This document shows positions 8,363 to 17,332 of a stretch of DNA of 64,000 nt, piece by piece. Numbering within the stretch: the first letter of the stretch is position 1; every line of letters starts with the position of its first letter. Source of the stretch: Actinoallomurus vinaceus (GTDB lineage Bacteria > Actinomycetota > Actinomycetes > Streptosporangiales > Streptosporangiaceae); NCBI RefSeq assembly GCF_039542055.1, contig NZ_BAABHK010000001.1, positions 310,001 to 374,000 of the forward strand, written 5' to 3'. The notes below the pieces were generated by a model. It did not search any database, had not been told where the DNA came from, and was given only the letters and a program-made list of their open reading frames with translations. Position numbers and translations under genes: made by a program.

Positions 8363-9730
8363 TCAGGTCACCGGGCGTACCGTCATCTGCAGGCCGCCGC
8401 GGATCCGCAGGGTCAACATCGCCTCGCCGGTCACCTGGTATCCGGGTGCCTTTGTCAGACGCAGGTCGCGGGCGACCGTCGCGAGCGCGACGGTGGCTTC
8501 CATCATGCCGAGGCTGTTGCCGACGCAGAACCGCGGCCCCGCGCCGAACGGGATGTAGGAGTAACGGTTCCTGCCCGCTGACGCGGCGGGGGTGAATCGC
8601 TCCGGATCGAAGCGCGTGGGCGCCGTCCAGAACGTCGGGTGCCGGTGCAGCAGGTACGGGCACAGCAGCACGTCGGCGCCGGCGGGGACGGGGAATCCGC
8701 CGATCTCGTCGTCCGCGCGGGCGATCCGCGGAAGCAGCCAGACCGGGGGATGCAGGCGCATGGTCTCTTCGAGGACCTGCGTCGTGTAGGTGAGCCCGCG
8801 CAGGCTCTCGGCGGTCAGCGGGCCGCGGCCGAACACTTCGACGGCCTCGTCGTGCAGCCGCCCCCATGCCTCCGGGTGCTCGTCGAGCAGGTGTAACGTC
8901 CAGGTCAGCGTGCTGGCCGTGGTCTCGTGCCCGGCGAGCAGCAGGGTGACCAGCTCGTCGCGCATGCGGATCCGCCCGGCACGCTGGTCGGGTTCGTGGC
9001 GGACCGACTCGATCAGCCGCGAGATGATGTCGTCGCCGGCGGGCCTGGCGGCGCGATCGGCGGCCAGCTTGTCGACGATGCGCTGAAGGTCCCGCCTGGC
9101 CCGCCGGAAGCGTGTCTGCAGAGGCAGCGGAAGCCAAAGCGGCACCGTTCCCAGCGTGATGGCGTCGAACATCGCCTGGTTCTGGACGGCCTCGAACGAC
9201 CCGCCGATCGACTCGAACACGCCGAGGTCGGCGTCGACCAGCGTGCGCCCGAGCACGCCCAGGGTGAACGCGGTCATCTCCGCGCGCATGTCCACCGGGC
9301 CCTGGCCGACATGGGAGCGGAGCCGTGTCGTCAGCTGCTCGGCCTCGTCGGCGATGGCGCCGAGCTGACCGGCGATCCGTCTGGCCTGGAAGACCGGCTG
9401 GATCGTCTTGCGCTGCTTGCGCCAGAGCTCTCCCTCGCTGGTGAGCAGGCCGTCCCCGAGGGCGCGCCGGGCGTGGACCATGCCCAGGCCCTTGGTGTAG
9501 TTCTCGGCGTTGTCGGCCAGGACGTGCTTGGCGTAGTCGGGGTGGTTGAAGAAATAGAGCGTCTTAGGCCCGAGCCGCAGGCGGACCGCGTCACCGTACT
9601 CGGCGGCTGCCCACGTCATGACATCCAGACGGCTCCGCACCATCCTGGCCAGGACGGCCAACGTGGAGGTGAGGGGCGGCCCGGGCATCCGATGGCCGGT
9701 CCGCGCGGCCGGCGGACTCGTGGTCGTCAC
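8363..9730 (-). CDS. Cytochrome P450
   Basis: The 455-residue protein has all diagnostic P450 elements: the I-helix oxygen-binding motif AGHETT at about 266-271, the K-helix ETMR at 322-325, and the heme-thiolate loop FGAGPRFCVGNS with the Cys ligand at about 402. WRKQRK in the C-helix would contact heme propionates. It looks like the soluble fatty-acid/polyketide hydroxylase branch (CYP102 heme-domain-like), without a fused reductase, so it needs outside ferredoxin. The GTG start at 9730 overlaps the TGA of the upstream UnbL-like gene (GTGA), which implies translational coupling. In-frame reading upstream of this GTG is only shadow sequence. It probably oxidises the cluster product or its precursor. 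Confidence 0.92.
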   Translation of the reverse strand: MTTTSPPAARTGHRMPGPPLTSTLAVLARMVRSRLDVMTWAAAEYGDAVRLRLGPKTLYFFNHPDYAKHVLADNAENYTKGLGMVHARRALGDGLLTSEGELWRKQRKTIQPVFQARRIAGQLGAIADEAEQLTTRLRSHVGQGPVDMRAEMTAFTLGVLGRTLVDADLGVFESIGGSFEAVQNQAMFDAITLGTVPLWLPLPLQTRFRRARRDLQRIVDKLAADRAARPAGDDIISRLIESVRHEPDQRAGRIRMRDELVTLLLAGHETTASTLTWTLHLLDEHPEAWGRLHDEAVEVFGRGPLTAESLRGLTYTTQVLEETMRLHPPVWLLPRIARADDEIGGFPVPAGADVLLCPYLLHRHPTFWTAPTRFDPERFTPAASAGRNRYSYIPFGAGPRFCVGNSLGMMEATVALATVARDLRLTKAPGYQVTGEAMLTLRIRGGLQMTVRPVT

Positions 9731-10707
9731 GGCGCGGTCCGCAGCTCGGCGAGCCCCGAGGCGATGCGTCGCCGCCAGAGCTCGTAGGCGGGGACGTCCG
9801 AGGTGCCGAAGGGCTCGGCGCGGGCCGCGTCGGCCAGGTCGGACGCCTGTTCCGGCGTGACGCCGCAGAGCAGGCCGGACGCCATCGTGGTGTGCGGCGT
9901 CACAAGGCCGGCGCGGAACCGGGCGGCGCCGGCGAACACACTGCCTTGCGCGACCTGCGGCAGGTGGTTCCGGCCGCGCCGCAGGAAGGCCCGCAGCTCC
10001 GCCTCGTCCGCCGCGCCCGCGTACGTCGCGGCCAGGCCGGCGCCGCTGTAGAGATCGGCCCGCCGGCTCTCGTCGAACGCGTCGATCAGGTCGGCGGCCA
10101 CGTCGGGGTCGGCTCCGCCGACGAACCAGATCGCCCGCCCGATGCCCTGGTCGATCACCCGGCTCGCGTACCGGGCCGGGCCGCCGGCCGGCCAGGGGAA
10201 GTTCGGCTCCTGGTACTGCCGGCGCACGTACCGGTCCGTATAGAAGTAGGCCTGGTGGAATCCATAGCCGTCGAGGGCGAGCCAGCGCAGCAGCGGATCC
10301 GCCGCGGCGGCGGACGCCTTCGCCCAGCGGAACCGCGGCAGCCGGGCCATGGCCCAACCGATCCCGACGTAGACCATGTACACGTGGTTCCGGGCCCTGC
10401 CCTCGAGGAACCGGCTCACCTGGCGGCCTCCGAACGGGAGGCCGTCGCGTATCGCGAAGCCCATGCCGGCGCCCTCGTAGGCGAAACCGCGAAACTGCCA
10501 CGGCAGCTCCTCGAGACGCTCCTCGGCCTCCGCCGGCTCGCGCGCCTCGGCGGCGTACGCGTATCCGGTGAGGAAGGTCTCGCCTATCGTCTCCAGCATC
10601 GTCCGCGCGGCAGGACCTTTCACGTGGAACCCGCGGACCGAAAGGTTCGCCTCCTTCATACTCGGCGTCAGAATTCGGCGTCTGAGCGCTCGCCAACCAC
10701 TGGCCAT
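9727..10707 (-). CDS. DUF1702 protein, enediyne-cassette UnbL (E5-type) homologue
   Basis: The 326-residue soluble protein matches DUF1702, the UnbL/E5 member of the conserved enediyne warhead cassette. Characteristic stretches are RGFAYEGAGMGFAIRD, the DGYGFHQAYF segment, YASRVIDQGIGRAIWFV, and HTTMASGLLCGVTPEQA near the C-terminus. Length fits the family. Genetic work on enediyne producers shows the family is needed for warhead formation; its reaction is not established. The ATG at 10707 is preceded by GAGGAGAGGA. It is translationally coupled to the downstream P450, which suggests a joint step. UnbV and UnbU partners lie 3.3 kb away on the other strand. Confidence 0.85.
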   Translation of the reverse strand: MASGWRALRRRILTPSMKEANLSVRGFHVKGPAARTMLETIGETFLTGYAYAAEAREPAEAEERLEELPWQFRGFAYEGAGMGFAIRDGLPFGGRQVSRFLEGRARNHVYMVYVGIGWAMARLPRFRWAKASAAAADPLLRWLALDGYGFHQAYFYTDRYVRRQYQEPNFPWPAGGPARYASRVIDQGIGRAIWFVGGADPDVAADLIDAFDESRRADLYSGAGLAATYAGAADEAELRAFLRRGRNHLPQVAQGSVFAGAARFRAGLVTPHTTMASGLLCGVTPEQASDLADAARAEPFGTSDVPAYELWRRRIASGLAELRTAP

Positions 10708-10813
10708 TTTTCCTCTCCTCTCGGGGGATCGCCCGAAGGCCCGAAGATCCGAGCGGGATCTCGCAACCCGGCGTTCGGCGCGCCCACTCCCTGTTTGCCG
10801 ACATGACGCCGCG

Positions 10814-11629
10814 TCAGTGCGACGCGAACTCCGGGTCCCACCGCACGGTCGGCACGGGCTCGGGAAAGAACCGGTTGTCCAGCTCCGGCAGCGCCATCAA
10901 GATCGGCAGGTCGGTCAGGTCCACGGCGCGCATCGGGATGCGGAGTTCGACGTTCTGGCCGTCCCGCATGACGACGGGCTCTCCCGCGCCCACGAAGCGG
11001 GGATTGCGGGCCCATGGTCGGGGATCGACGTCGGCCCAGCGCACCGCGACGGCGACGGCGCGGACGTACCACTCACCGACAGGCACCGAGCCGAGCCGGT
11101 ACTCGCGCACGCGGCAACCGTCGGTGGGGCAGTCGAGGATGTCGCAGGAGACCGGCATCCCCTCGACGATGGGGCTGCCGAACGCACCGACATAGACGCG
11201 AAGCTCCGTGCTGCCCGGCGGCAGTACCACCGTCCCGTGCACCGCGCCGGACCGGCGGTACGCGTCCGTCTCGGGGGGCGAGAACGACGGCCGGTCACCG
11301 TGCAAGAGCGCCCGGAAGCGGGTCGGCGACACGCCGACACTCCGGGTGAATCGGGTGGTGAACGTTCCGAGGCTGTTGTACCCGACCTTGTAAGCGATTT
11401 CCGTAACGCTCAGCGACGTCTCCAACAGGAGGCTCTTCGCTCTGGAAAGGCGAATCGTGCTCAGGAATCGCCCCGGCGACGTGCCGGTGACGGACCGAAA
11501 GACCCGCGAGAAGTAGAACTTGCTCAATAATGCGGCACCGGCAATGTCATCCATGGACAGTGGTTCACTGTAGCGATCCCACATCGTCGTTATCGCGCGC
11601 TCCACCGCCACCCTGCACATCTCCTCCAC
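10814..11629 (-). CDS. AraC-family transcriptional regulator
   Basis: An AraC/XylS double helix-turn-helix domain occupies roughly the first 100 residues (LSMDDIAGAALLSKFYFSRVF, then VTEIAYKVGYNSLGTFTTRF), followed by a C-terminal domain of about 150 residues with no family I recognise. This order is reversed from classical AraC, where the sensor comes first. The start is uncertain: GTG 11629 and ATG 11620 are in frame and both keep the whole DNA-binding domain; the frame also stays open to 11794, but that extra part has no family character. It is divergent from the halogenase-like gene and is the likely cluster-specific regulator. Confidence 0.82.
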   Translation of the reverse strand: MEEMCRVAVERAITTMWDRYSEPLSMDDIAGAALLSKFYFSRVFRSVTGTSPGRFLSTIRLSRAKSLLLETSLSVTEIAYKVGYNSLGTFTTRFTRSVGVSPTRFRALLHGDRPSFSPPETDAYRRSGAVHGTVVLPPGSTELRVYVGAFGSPIVEGMPVSCDILDCPTDGCRVREYRLGSVPVGEWYVRAVAVAVRWADVDPRPWARNPRFVGAGEPVVMRDGQNVELRIPMRAVDLTDLPILMALPELDNRFFPEPVPTVRWDPEFASH

Positions 11630-12021
11630 TGGACCCCCATCCCCTAGATGCACCCGATTATGCGCACGTCTCCTGCGGCCATACTTCTTTGACGTTGCCT
11701 GCATCGGTGTGATCAGGCGCAAGCACGGCGACCGGCCCGGCTGAGAGCTCCATGCCGGCTTCTCCGAAATTGCGGTTAATTTGGAAGAAGCCACGCGCCG
11801 CCGAGGTCCCTAGGCTGATCAGGGTTACTGCGTACTCCCACCGCACGGGATCGAGGTGATGACGCAGGCGACGCTCTTCCACCGGAGCTGTGCCGTTGCC
11901 GAATTCTCACCAAGGCAAGGTAAGAGAAGACCGGTCGCGGAGCCCGGCACCATGCTGGTCATGGCGAGTGCAGGCGCTCTACAAGAAGCTCATCCACAGT
12001 CAATCGCGATTATGGGGAACC
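11630..12021. promoter_or_regulatory. Divergent intergenic region between AraC regulator and halogenase-like gene
   Basis: This stretch of about 390 bp has no convincing gene. It is the natural place for divergent promoters. A TTGACG hexamer occurs at 11689-11694, but no good -10 box was found at the right spacing, so no promoter is assigned. Confidence 0.4.
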
Positions 12022-13881
12022 ATGTTGACCAACCGATATGAAGTGGCAATCCTCGGATCGGGAATCGGTGGCTCGATGCTCGCGTGCATCCTCGCCAAGC
12101 AGGGGGTGTCGACTCTCCTGCTCGAGGGGGCGAGCCATCCGAGGTTCACCATCGGTGAGTCGTTGATACCGGAGACCGGCCTACGCCTGCGTATCGTCGC
12201 CGACAAGTACGGTGTCCCGGAGATCGGATGGATCGGCACGTTCCACAAACTGCGTAACCACGTCAGCAGCAATTGCGGCGTGAAGCGCTCGTTCGGCTTC
12301 ATGTATCACCGTGCCGGTGAGGAGAACCGCCCCGAGGAGATCAACCAGTTCGGGACGCTGGCACCGCCCGTCGGCCCCGACTCGCATCTGTTCCGCCAGG
12401 ACACCGACGCCTTCCTCGCGGCGCTCTCGGTCAAGTACGGGGCGACGTTCCACGCCCAGACGCGTATCTCCGAAATCAAGTTCGGGGACGACGAGGTCGA
12501 ACTGCGCGCGGACTCCGGCCAGAGGTACCACGCCAAGCTCCTGATCGACGCCTCCGGCATGCGGTCGATGGTCTCGGACCAGCTCGGCATGCGCGACGAG
12601 GTGCCGCGCTTCCGTACCGACACGCGCGCCATCTACACCCACATGATGGGGGTCAGAAGCGCTGATCTGCTGCTGGACTCCAGGAGCAGGCGCCGGCTGA
12701 TCTCGCCGCTCGGCCAGGCCACCATGCACCACGTCTTCGACGGTGGCTGGATGTGGGTCATACCGTTCAGCAACCACCGCGACGCCACCAACCCCCTGAC
12801 GAGCGTGGGGCTGATGCTCGACCGGCGCAGGCATCCCGAGCCGCAGGGGACGCCGGAGCTGGAGTTCCGCCGGATCATCTCCGCCTACCCGACGATCGCG
12901 CGCCACTTCGCCGAGGCGAACGCCGCGCGGCCGTGGATCAGGTCGGGCCGCATCCAGTACTCGTCGCCGCACCTGATCGCGCCCCGCCTGATCCAGCTCC
13001 CGCACGCGGCCGCGTTCATCGACCCCCTCTATTCCAGCGGCATGTCGGTGCTCATCGTCGCGGTCGACCTGATCGCCGAGGCGCTGCTGAAGGCCGTCGC
13101 CGACGACGACTACGCCATCGAGCGGTTCCAGTTCGTGGAGGACGTGGTCAACCGCGGGTTCGACCACTACGACGCGATCGTGTCCGGGGCGTTCGACTCG
13201 TTCGCGAGCTACGACACCTGGAACGCGTGGAACCGCAACTGGGTCATGGGGAGCCTGCTCGGCACGTTCGGCCCGTTGTCGCTCTGGATGCGCTACCACA
13301 AGACGAAGGATCGCTCGTACCTGCAGAAGACGACCGAGCCGAGCCGCATGGGTGTGCTCGGTAGCCATCTGCCGGGCGTCGTCGAGGTGGTACAGGCCTC
13401 GCGTGCCGACATGGACGCCGCGATCGCCGGCGAGATCACCCACGCGGAGGCGAGCGAGCGCATCTTCGCACGGTTCCGCGACGTCGAGTTCCTGCCGCCG
13501 TACATGGGGTTCGGCGATCCCAAGAAGACCGCCACGGCGACGTTCACCCTGATCCCCGGTGCCCGCCACGTCACCTGGTACCGGCTCCACGGCGACGCGA
13601 CGTACCGGGAGAACTGCACCTTCCCGCTGCTGACGTACGCGCGCGACGGCGCGGCCTTCGTACTGGGGGAGGCACGTCAGGCGTGGCGGCGTGGCTTCTC
13701 CGCCCTGCGTGACGTGTTCTTCGCGGACAACGGCGATTGGCACCACACGGCGCCGGCGCTGGCCGCACACCGAGACCTCGCGACGCCGATTCGGGCGATC
13801 GCCCCCTTCGCGGACGAACTGGCCGAGTTCGACCGCACCGAGAGTCCGCGGAGCGCGGCCTCATCGACCGGGGTCGGCTGA
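12022..13881 (+). CDS. Flavin-dependent halogenase-like FAD oxidoreductase
   Basis: The protein of 619 residues has the FAD fold and motifs of flavin-dependent halogenases: GSGIGG at 12-17, FTIGESLIPETG at about 42-53, WxWxIP (WMWVIP) at 243-248, and the FxDPxxSSG motif (FIDPLYSSG) at 332-340. Lys88 in GVKRSFGF is a candidate for the catalytic lysine that carries hypohalous acid. The C-terminal part of about 200 residues is longer than in typical tryptophan halogenases. ATG 12022 is used; reading upstream to 11890 lacks family character. It needs a partner flavin reductase, not seen here. It may halogenate or be a related monooxygenase; the substrate is unknown. Confidence 0.8.
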   Translation: MLTNRYEVAILGSGIGGSMLACILAKQGVSTLLLEGASHPRFTIGESLIPETGLRLRIVADKYGVPEIGWIGTFHKLRNHVSSNCGVKRSFGFMYHRAGEENRPEEINQFGTLAPPVGPDSHLFRQDTDAFLAALSVKYGATFHAQTRISEIKFGDDEVELRADSGQRYHAKLLIDASGMRSMVSDQLGMRDEVPRFRTDTRAIYTHMMGVRSADLLLDSRSRRRLISPLGQATMHHVFDGGWMWVIPFSNHRDATNPLTSVGLMLDRRRHPEPQGTPELEFRRIISAYPTIARHFAEANAARPWIRSGRIQYSSPHLIAPRLIQLPHAAAFIDPLYSSGMSVLIVAVDLIAEALLKAVADDDYAIERFQFVEDVVNRGFDHYDAIVSGAFDSFASYDTWNAWNRNWVMGSLLGTFGPLSLWMRYHKTKDRSYLQKTTEPSRMGVLGSHLPGVVEVVQASRADMDAAIAGEITHAEASERIFARFRDVEFLPPYMGFGDPKKTATATFTLIPGARHVTWYRLHGDATYRENCTFPLLTYARDGAAFVLGEARQAWRRGFSALRDVFFADNGDWHHTAPALAAHRDLATPIRAIAPFADELAEFDRTESPRSAASSTGVG

Positions 13882-14022
13882 GCGTGCCGCGCCGCGGCCC
13901 AGGGCCGTGCGCGGCGGGATACGCCCGCGTGCTGTTCCGCCCCGCGCATGCGGCTGCCCACCCATGCCCATTCGATGAGACGCCCCACATTTTCATGAAC
14001 GTCGTTTCGAGAGGAGATAGCA

Positions 14023-16005
14023 GTGAGGCTACGTGAGCGTCTCCGTCGGCTGGTGCCGGGAGTGCTGGTCGTCGTCGTCGGCACGTCGCTGTCCATCAGC
14101 GCGAACGGCGCGGTCGGGGTATCCGGCGGCGCACAGGCCGCCGCGAAGTACAAGTTCCAGGAGCTGCCCATCACGCTGCCACCTGGCTACGACAACCAGC
14201 ACATGAACACGATCCGTGAGGTGAACCCGGCCTATTACAAGATCCGCTCCTGGATCTCCGCGGTCGGGGCCAGCATCGCCATCAACGACGTCACCGGTCA
14301 CGGCCGCGCGGACGGCATGTGCGTCGTCGACACCCGGACCAACAAGGTGATCGTGACCTACACGCCCACAGCGCCGGCAGGCGACCGGTTCACCCCGTTC
14401 ACCCTCGACGCGGCACCGCTGCCGTACGACGACACGATGGCACCGACCGGCTGTGCGCCCGGCGACTTCACCGGCGACGGCCGCATGGGCTTCCTCGTGA
14501 CGTACTGGGGACGGACCCCGATCCTGTTCCTGCCGAAGTCGGACGCAAAGACACCTTCACCGAGCGCGTACGCGCCGCGGGAACTCGTGCCCGCACGATC
14601 GCTCGACGGCAAGTACCACGGCCCGCGCTGGAACACGGACGCCGTGTACATCGGCGATCTCGACGGCAGCGGGCACCCGTCGATGGTCGTCGGCAATTAT
14701 TGGCCCGACTCGGACGTGCTGGACCCGAACGGCCTCAAGAACGTCGTGATGCCCAACAGCCTCTCTTCCGGGAACAACGCCGGCGGCGATCACGTGCTGC
14801 GCTGGGTCAGCGCGGCGTCGGGCACCGACCCGCGGGCCAACTATGTCGAGCAGGAGAACGCGATCCCGTTCCAGGTCTCCACCGGCTGGTCGCTCGCGAT
14901 CGCCGGAGCCGACCTCACAGGTGACGCTCTGCCCGAGGTCTACATCGCCAACGACTTCGGCCACGGCCATTTCCTTTACAACAAGTCGACCCCGGGCCGC
15001 ATCAAGTTCATCGAGGCCAAGGGGGTACGCAACCCGACGACCCCGAAGTCGTTCGCGCTCGGAAACGGCTCCTTCAAGGGAATGGGCGTCGACTTCGCCG
15101 ACCTGAACGGCAAGGGCAAGTTCGACTTCCTGGTCAGCAACATCAACGTCCCCTGGGGCCTGCAGGAGAGCAACTTCGTCTTCGTCAACCAGGCCAAGAA
15201 CGATGCCGAAATGGCGCGGCAGCTCAGCAGCGGGACCGCCCCGTTCACACAGGAGGCCCAGCAGTACGGTCTGGCGTGGACCGGCTGGTGTTGGGACGTC
15301 AAGACGGGCGACTTCCTCAATGCCGGCGAGCAGGACGTGGTCCAGACCGACGGCTTCATCAAGGGCAGCGTCAGCCGGTGGAACTGGCTGCAGGAGGCGG
15401 CCACGATGAACGACGATCTGCTGTCCAACCCGGCGATGTGGCCCAACTTCCAGCCCGGCGACGACGTTTCGGGCCACGAGGCCCTCGCCTTCTATGTCAG
15501 GAACTCCAGCGGCGCCTACGTGAACATCAGCTCCGCGCTGGGCCTCGCGGTGCCGACTCCGACTCGCGCGGTCGCCACCGGCGACACGACCGGCACGGGC
15601 ACACTGGACTTCGCGGTGGCCCGGCAGTGGGGACCTCCGGCGTTCTACGCCAACACGGCGCCGCACCGCGGCAACGCCCTCGAACTCAAGCTCTACCGCC
15701 CGTCCACCAACCCGGCCGACGCGAGCAACGGCCTGGGGGCGATCCGCGCTCCCGCCTACGGCGCCACAGTGGAGATCACGACGCCGCAGGGCACCCAGAT
15801 CTCACAGCTCGACGGTGGCGGCGGCCACGTCGGTTTCCGCAGCTTCGACGTCCATTTCGGGCTTGGTCCGTACGCCGGCCCCGTCTCAGTCCACATTCGG
15901 TGGCGTGATGTCAACGGAGCCCTGCACCAGCAGAAGCTCTCGCTCATGCCCGGCGTCCACAACCTCGTGCTCACCGGCACCGTTCAGGAGGTTTCCAGCC
16001 GATGA
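14023..16005 (+). CDS. UnbV-type protein: FG-GAP/VCBS repeats with C-terminal ASPIC domain (enediyne E3-type)
   Basis: The 660-residue protein starts with a cleavable-looking signal (RLRERLRR, then a hydrophobic stretch to about residue 40), so it is probably exported. The body has repeated FG-GAP/VCBS calcium-type motifs: DVTGHGRADG, DFTGDGRMGF, DLDGSGHPS, DLTGDALPEVYIANDFG, DLNGKGKFDF and DTTGTGTLDF, as in a beta-propeller. The last ~100 residues (GATVEITTPQGTQISQ, then VHIRWRDVNGALHQ) match ASPIC/UnbV. This is the UnbV arrangement of enediyne cassettes; its chemistry is unknown. GTG 14023 has GAGGAG seven bases upstream. Its stop overlaps the UnbU start (ATGA), so the two are co-translated. 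Confidence 0.88.
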   Translation: MRLRERLRRLVPGVLVVVVGTSLSISANGAVGVSGGAQAAAKYKFQELPITLPPGYDNQHMNTIREVNPAYYKIRSWISAVGASIAINDVTGHGRADGMCVVDTRTNKVIVTYTPTAPAGDRFTPFTLDAAPLPYDDTMAPTGCAPGDFTGDGRMGFLVTYWGRTPILFLPKSDAKTPSPSAYAPRELVPARSLDGKYHGPRWNTDAVYIGDLDGSGHPSMVVGNYWPDSDVLDPNGLKNVVMPNSLSSGNNAGGDHVLRWVSAASGTDPRANYVEQENAIPFQVSTGWSLAIAGADLTGDALPEVYIANDFGHGHFLYNKSTPGRIKFIEAKGVRNPTTPKSFALGNGSFKGMGVDFADLNGKGKFDFLVSNINVPWGLQESNFVFVNQAKNDAEMARQLSSGTAPFTQEAQQYGLAWTGWCWDVKTGDFLNAGEQDVVQTDGFIKGSVSRWNWLQEAATMNDDLLSNPAMWPNFQPGDDVSGHEALAFYVRNSSGAYVNISSALGLAVPTPTRAVATGDTTGTGTLDFAVARQWGPPAFYANTAPHRGNALELKLYRPSTNPADASNGLGAIRAPAYGATVEITTPQGTQISQLDGGGGHVGFRSFDVHFGLGPYAGPVSVHIRWRDVNGALHQQKLSLMPGVHNLVLTGTVQEVSSR

Positions 16006-17027
16006 CCGCCGTCTTGAAACACCCTGCGGGCGACAGCGCTCCGTCGAGCGCGACGGTCAGACCCGCGAAGCCGAAGCCGGATCCGCGGTATCTCGCACTG
16101 CGCAACTTCGCACTGTCGATCAGCATCTTCAACGTCTTCGGCTACACCCTCCTCGGCTTCGAGCAGCCCTACATATGGCCGATCATCGCCGTGCTGACGG
16201 GGTACACGACCGAGATCACGCTCGAATTGATCAGCGCGTGGGCGTACCGGCGACGGCCGCGGTTCCTGGGCGCGGGACCACGCGGCATGTACGAGTTCCT
16301 GCTGCCGTCGCACATCACGGCCCTCGCAGTCAACATGCTGATCTACGCCAACAACCAGATCCTGCCGGTCATCGTCGGCGTGTTCGTCGGTGTCGCGGGC
16401 AAGCACGTGTTTCAGGCACCCGTCGGCGGGCGGATGCGGCACTTCATGAACCCGTCGAACTTCGGCATCACGGCGGTTCTGATCTTTTTCAGCAGCTGGG
16501 TCAGCATCGCGCCGCCGTATGAGTTCACCGAGAACGCCAACACCTACTTCCGCGTGATGATCCCATTCATCATCATCACCGCCGGCACCGTTCTCAACGC
16601 CATGCTCACCCGCAAGGTGCCTCTGATCGTCGGCTGGATGGGCGGCTTCGCCATCCAGGCCTTCGTCCGGCACGGCATCTGGGACGTCGCGCTCTTCTCC
16701 GCGCTCGGCACGATGACCGGGGTCGCGTTCGTGCTCTTCAGCAACTACATGATCACCGACCCGGGAACGACGCCGACGAAGGCGCGCGCCCAGTTCATGT
16801 TCGGCAGTTCGGTCGCGGTCGTCTACGGGATTCTGATGGAGTTCAACGTCACCTACACCCTCTTCTTCGCACTTGTGATCGTCTGCAGCGTCCGCGGCCT
16901 CGGCTTGTGGGGCGCCCACTTCATCAAGCGTTCGCGCTCTCGGCGCATGTCCGACGCCACCCTGGTGACCGGAGAAGGACCGGTCCGGGTGCCGGAGGCG
17001 ACGGATGTGGGGGCTGCGCAAGCATGA
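16002..17027 (+). CDS. UnbU-type integral membrane protein (enediyne E4-type)
   Basis: The 341-residue polytopic membrane protein resembles enediyne UnbU/E4, a family distantly related to RnfD/NqrB subunits of electron-transport complexes. Landmarks include LRNFALSISIFNVFGYTLLG, the MRHFMNPSNFGITAVLIFF region and TDPGTTPTKARAQFMFG; FxNPSN and TDPxT(T/S) are also the kind of sequence seen around flavin/quinone sites in RnfD-like proteins. About ten membrane segments are visible, with a basic C-terminal tail. The ATG overlaps the UnbV stop. Together with the exported UnbV protein this suggests a membrane-associated redox step; that is inference. A terminator follows at 17097-17132. Confidence 0.87.
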   Translation: MTAVLKHPAGDSAPSSATVRPAKPKPDPRYLALRNFALSISIFNVFGYTLLGFEQPYIWPIIAVLTGYTTEITLELISAWAYRRRPRFLGAGPRGMYEFLLPSHITALAVNMLIYANNQILPVIVGVFVGVAGKHVFQAPVGGRMRHFMNPSNFGITAVLIFFSSWVSIAPPYEFTENANTYFRVMIPFIIITAGTVLNAMLTRKVPLIVGWMGGFAIQAFVRHGIWDVALFSALGTMTGVAFVLFSNYMITDPGTTPTKARAQFMFGSSVAVVYGILMEFNVTYTLFFALVIVCSVRGLGLWGAHFIKRSRSRRMSDATLVTGEGPVRVPEATDVGAAQA

Positions 17028-17096
17028 GCGAGCACCGCCCTGCGGCATCGATGCGGTTCGCCCTCATCGACTGATCACAAGCCGCCTCACCGGACT

Positions 17097-17132
17097 GGAG
17101 TGATCGCCACCCACGACAGGGGCGATCACTCC
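17097..17132 (+). terminator. Terminator after the UnbV-UnbU operon
   Basis: A perfect 12-bp inverted repeat (GGAGTGATCGCC and complement) with a 12-nt loop lies 70 bp after the UnbU-like gene. Confidence 0.75.
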
Positions 17133-17332
17133 ATCTTCGTCGGCGAACTCCTTGATATGGGCCGGCGGGCCTCCGCGGACACGGCCAATCGTGGCCAGAA
17201 CTGACACCCAGGACTTCCAGCGTTCCTCGGCACGGTTCGATACTGTCAATGCGTCGCAAGTTCGCTCATTTGTGCAATACCGGGTGGGCTTGGGATATAC
17301 GCCGGGGTGCTCGGAAAAGGGAGATCTCTGCC

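Noticed and set aside
10805..11794. AraC reading frame extended to 11794 as the true start
   Set aside because: The extra 55 residues have no family character; starts at 11629 or 11620 keep the entire DNA-binding domain.
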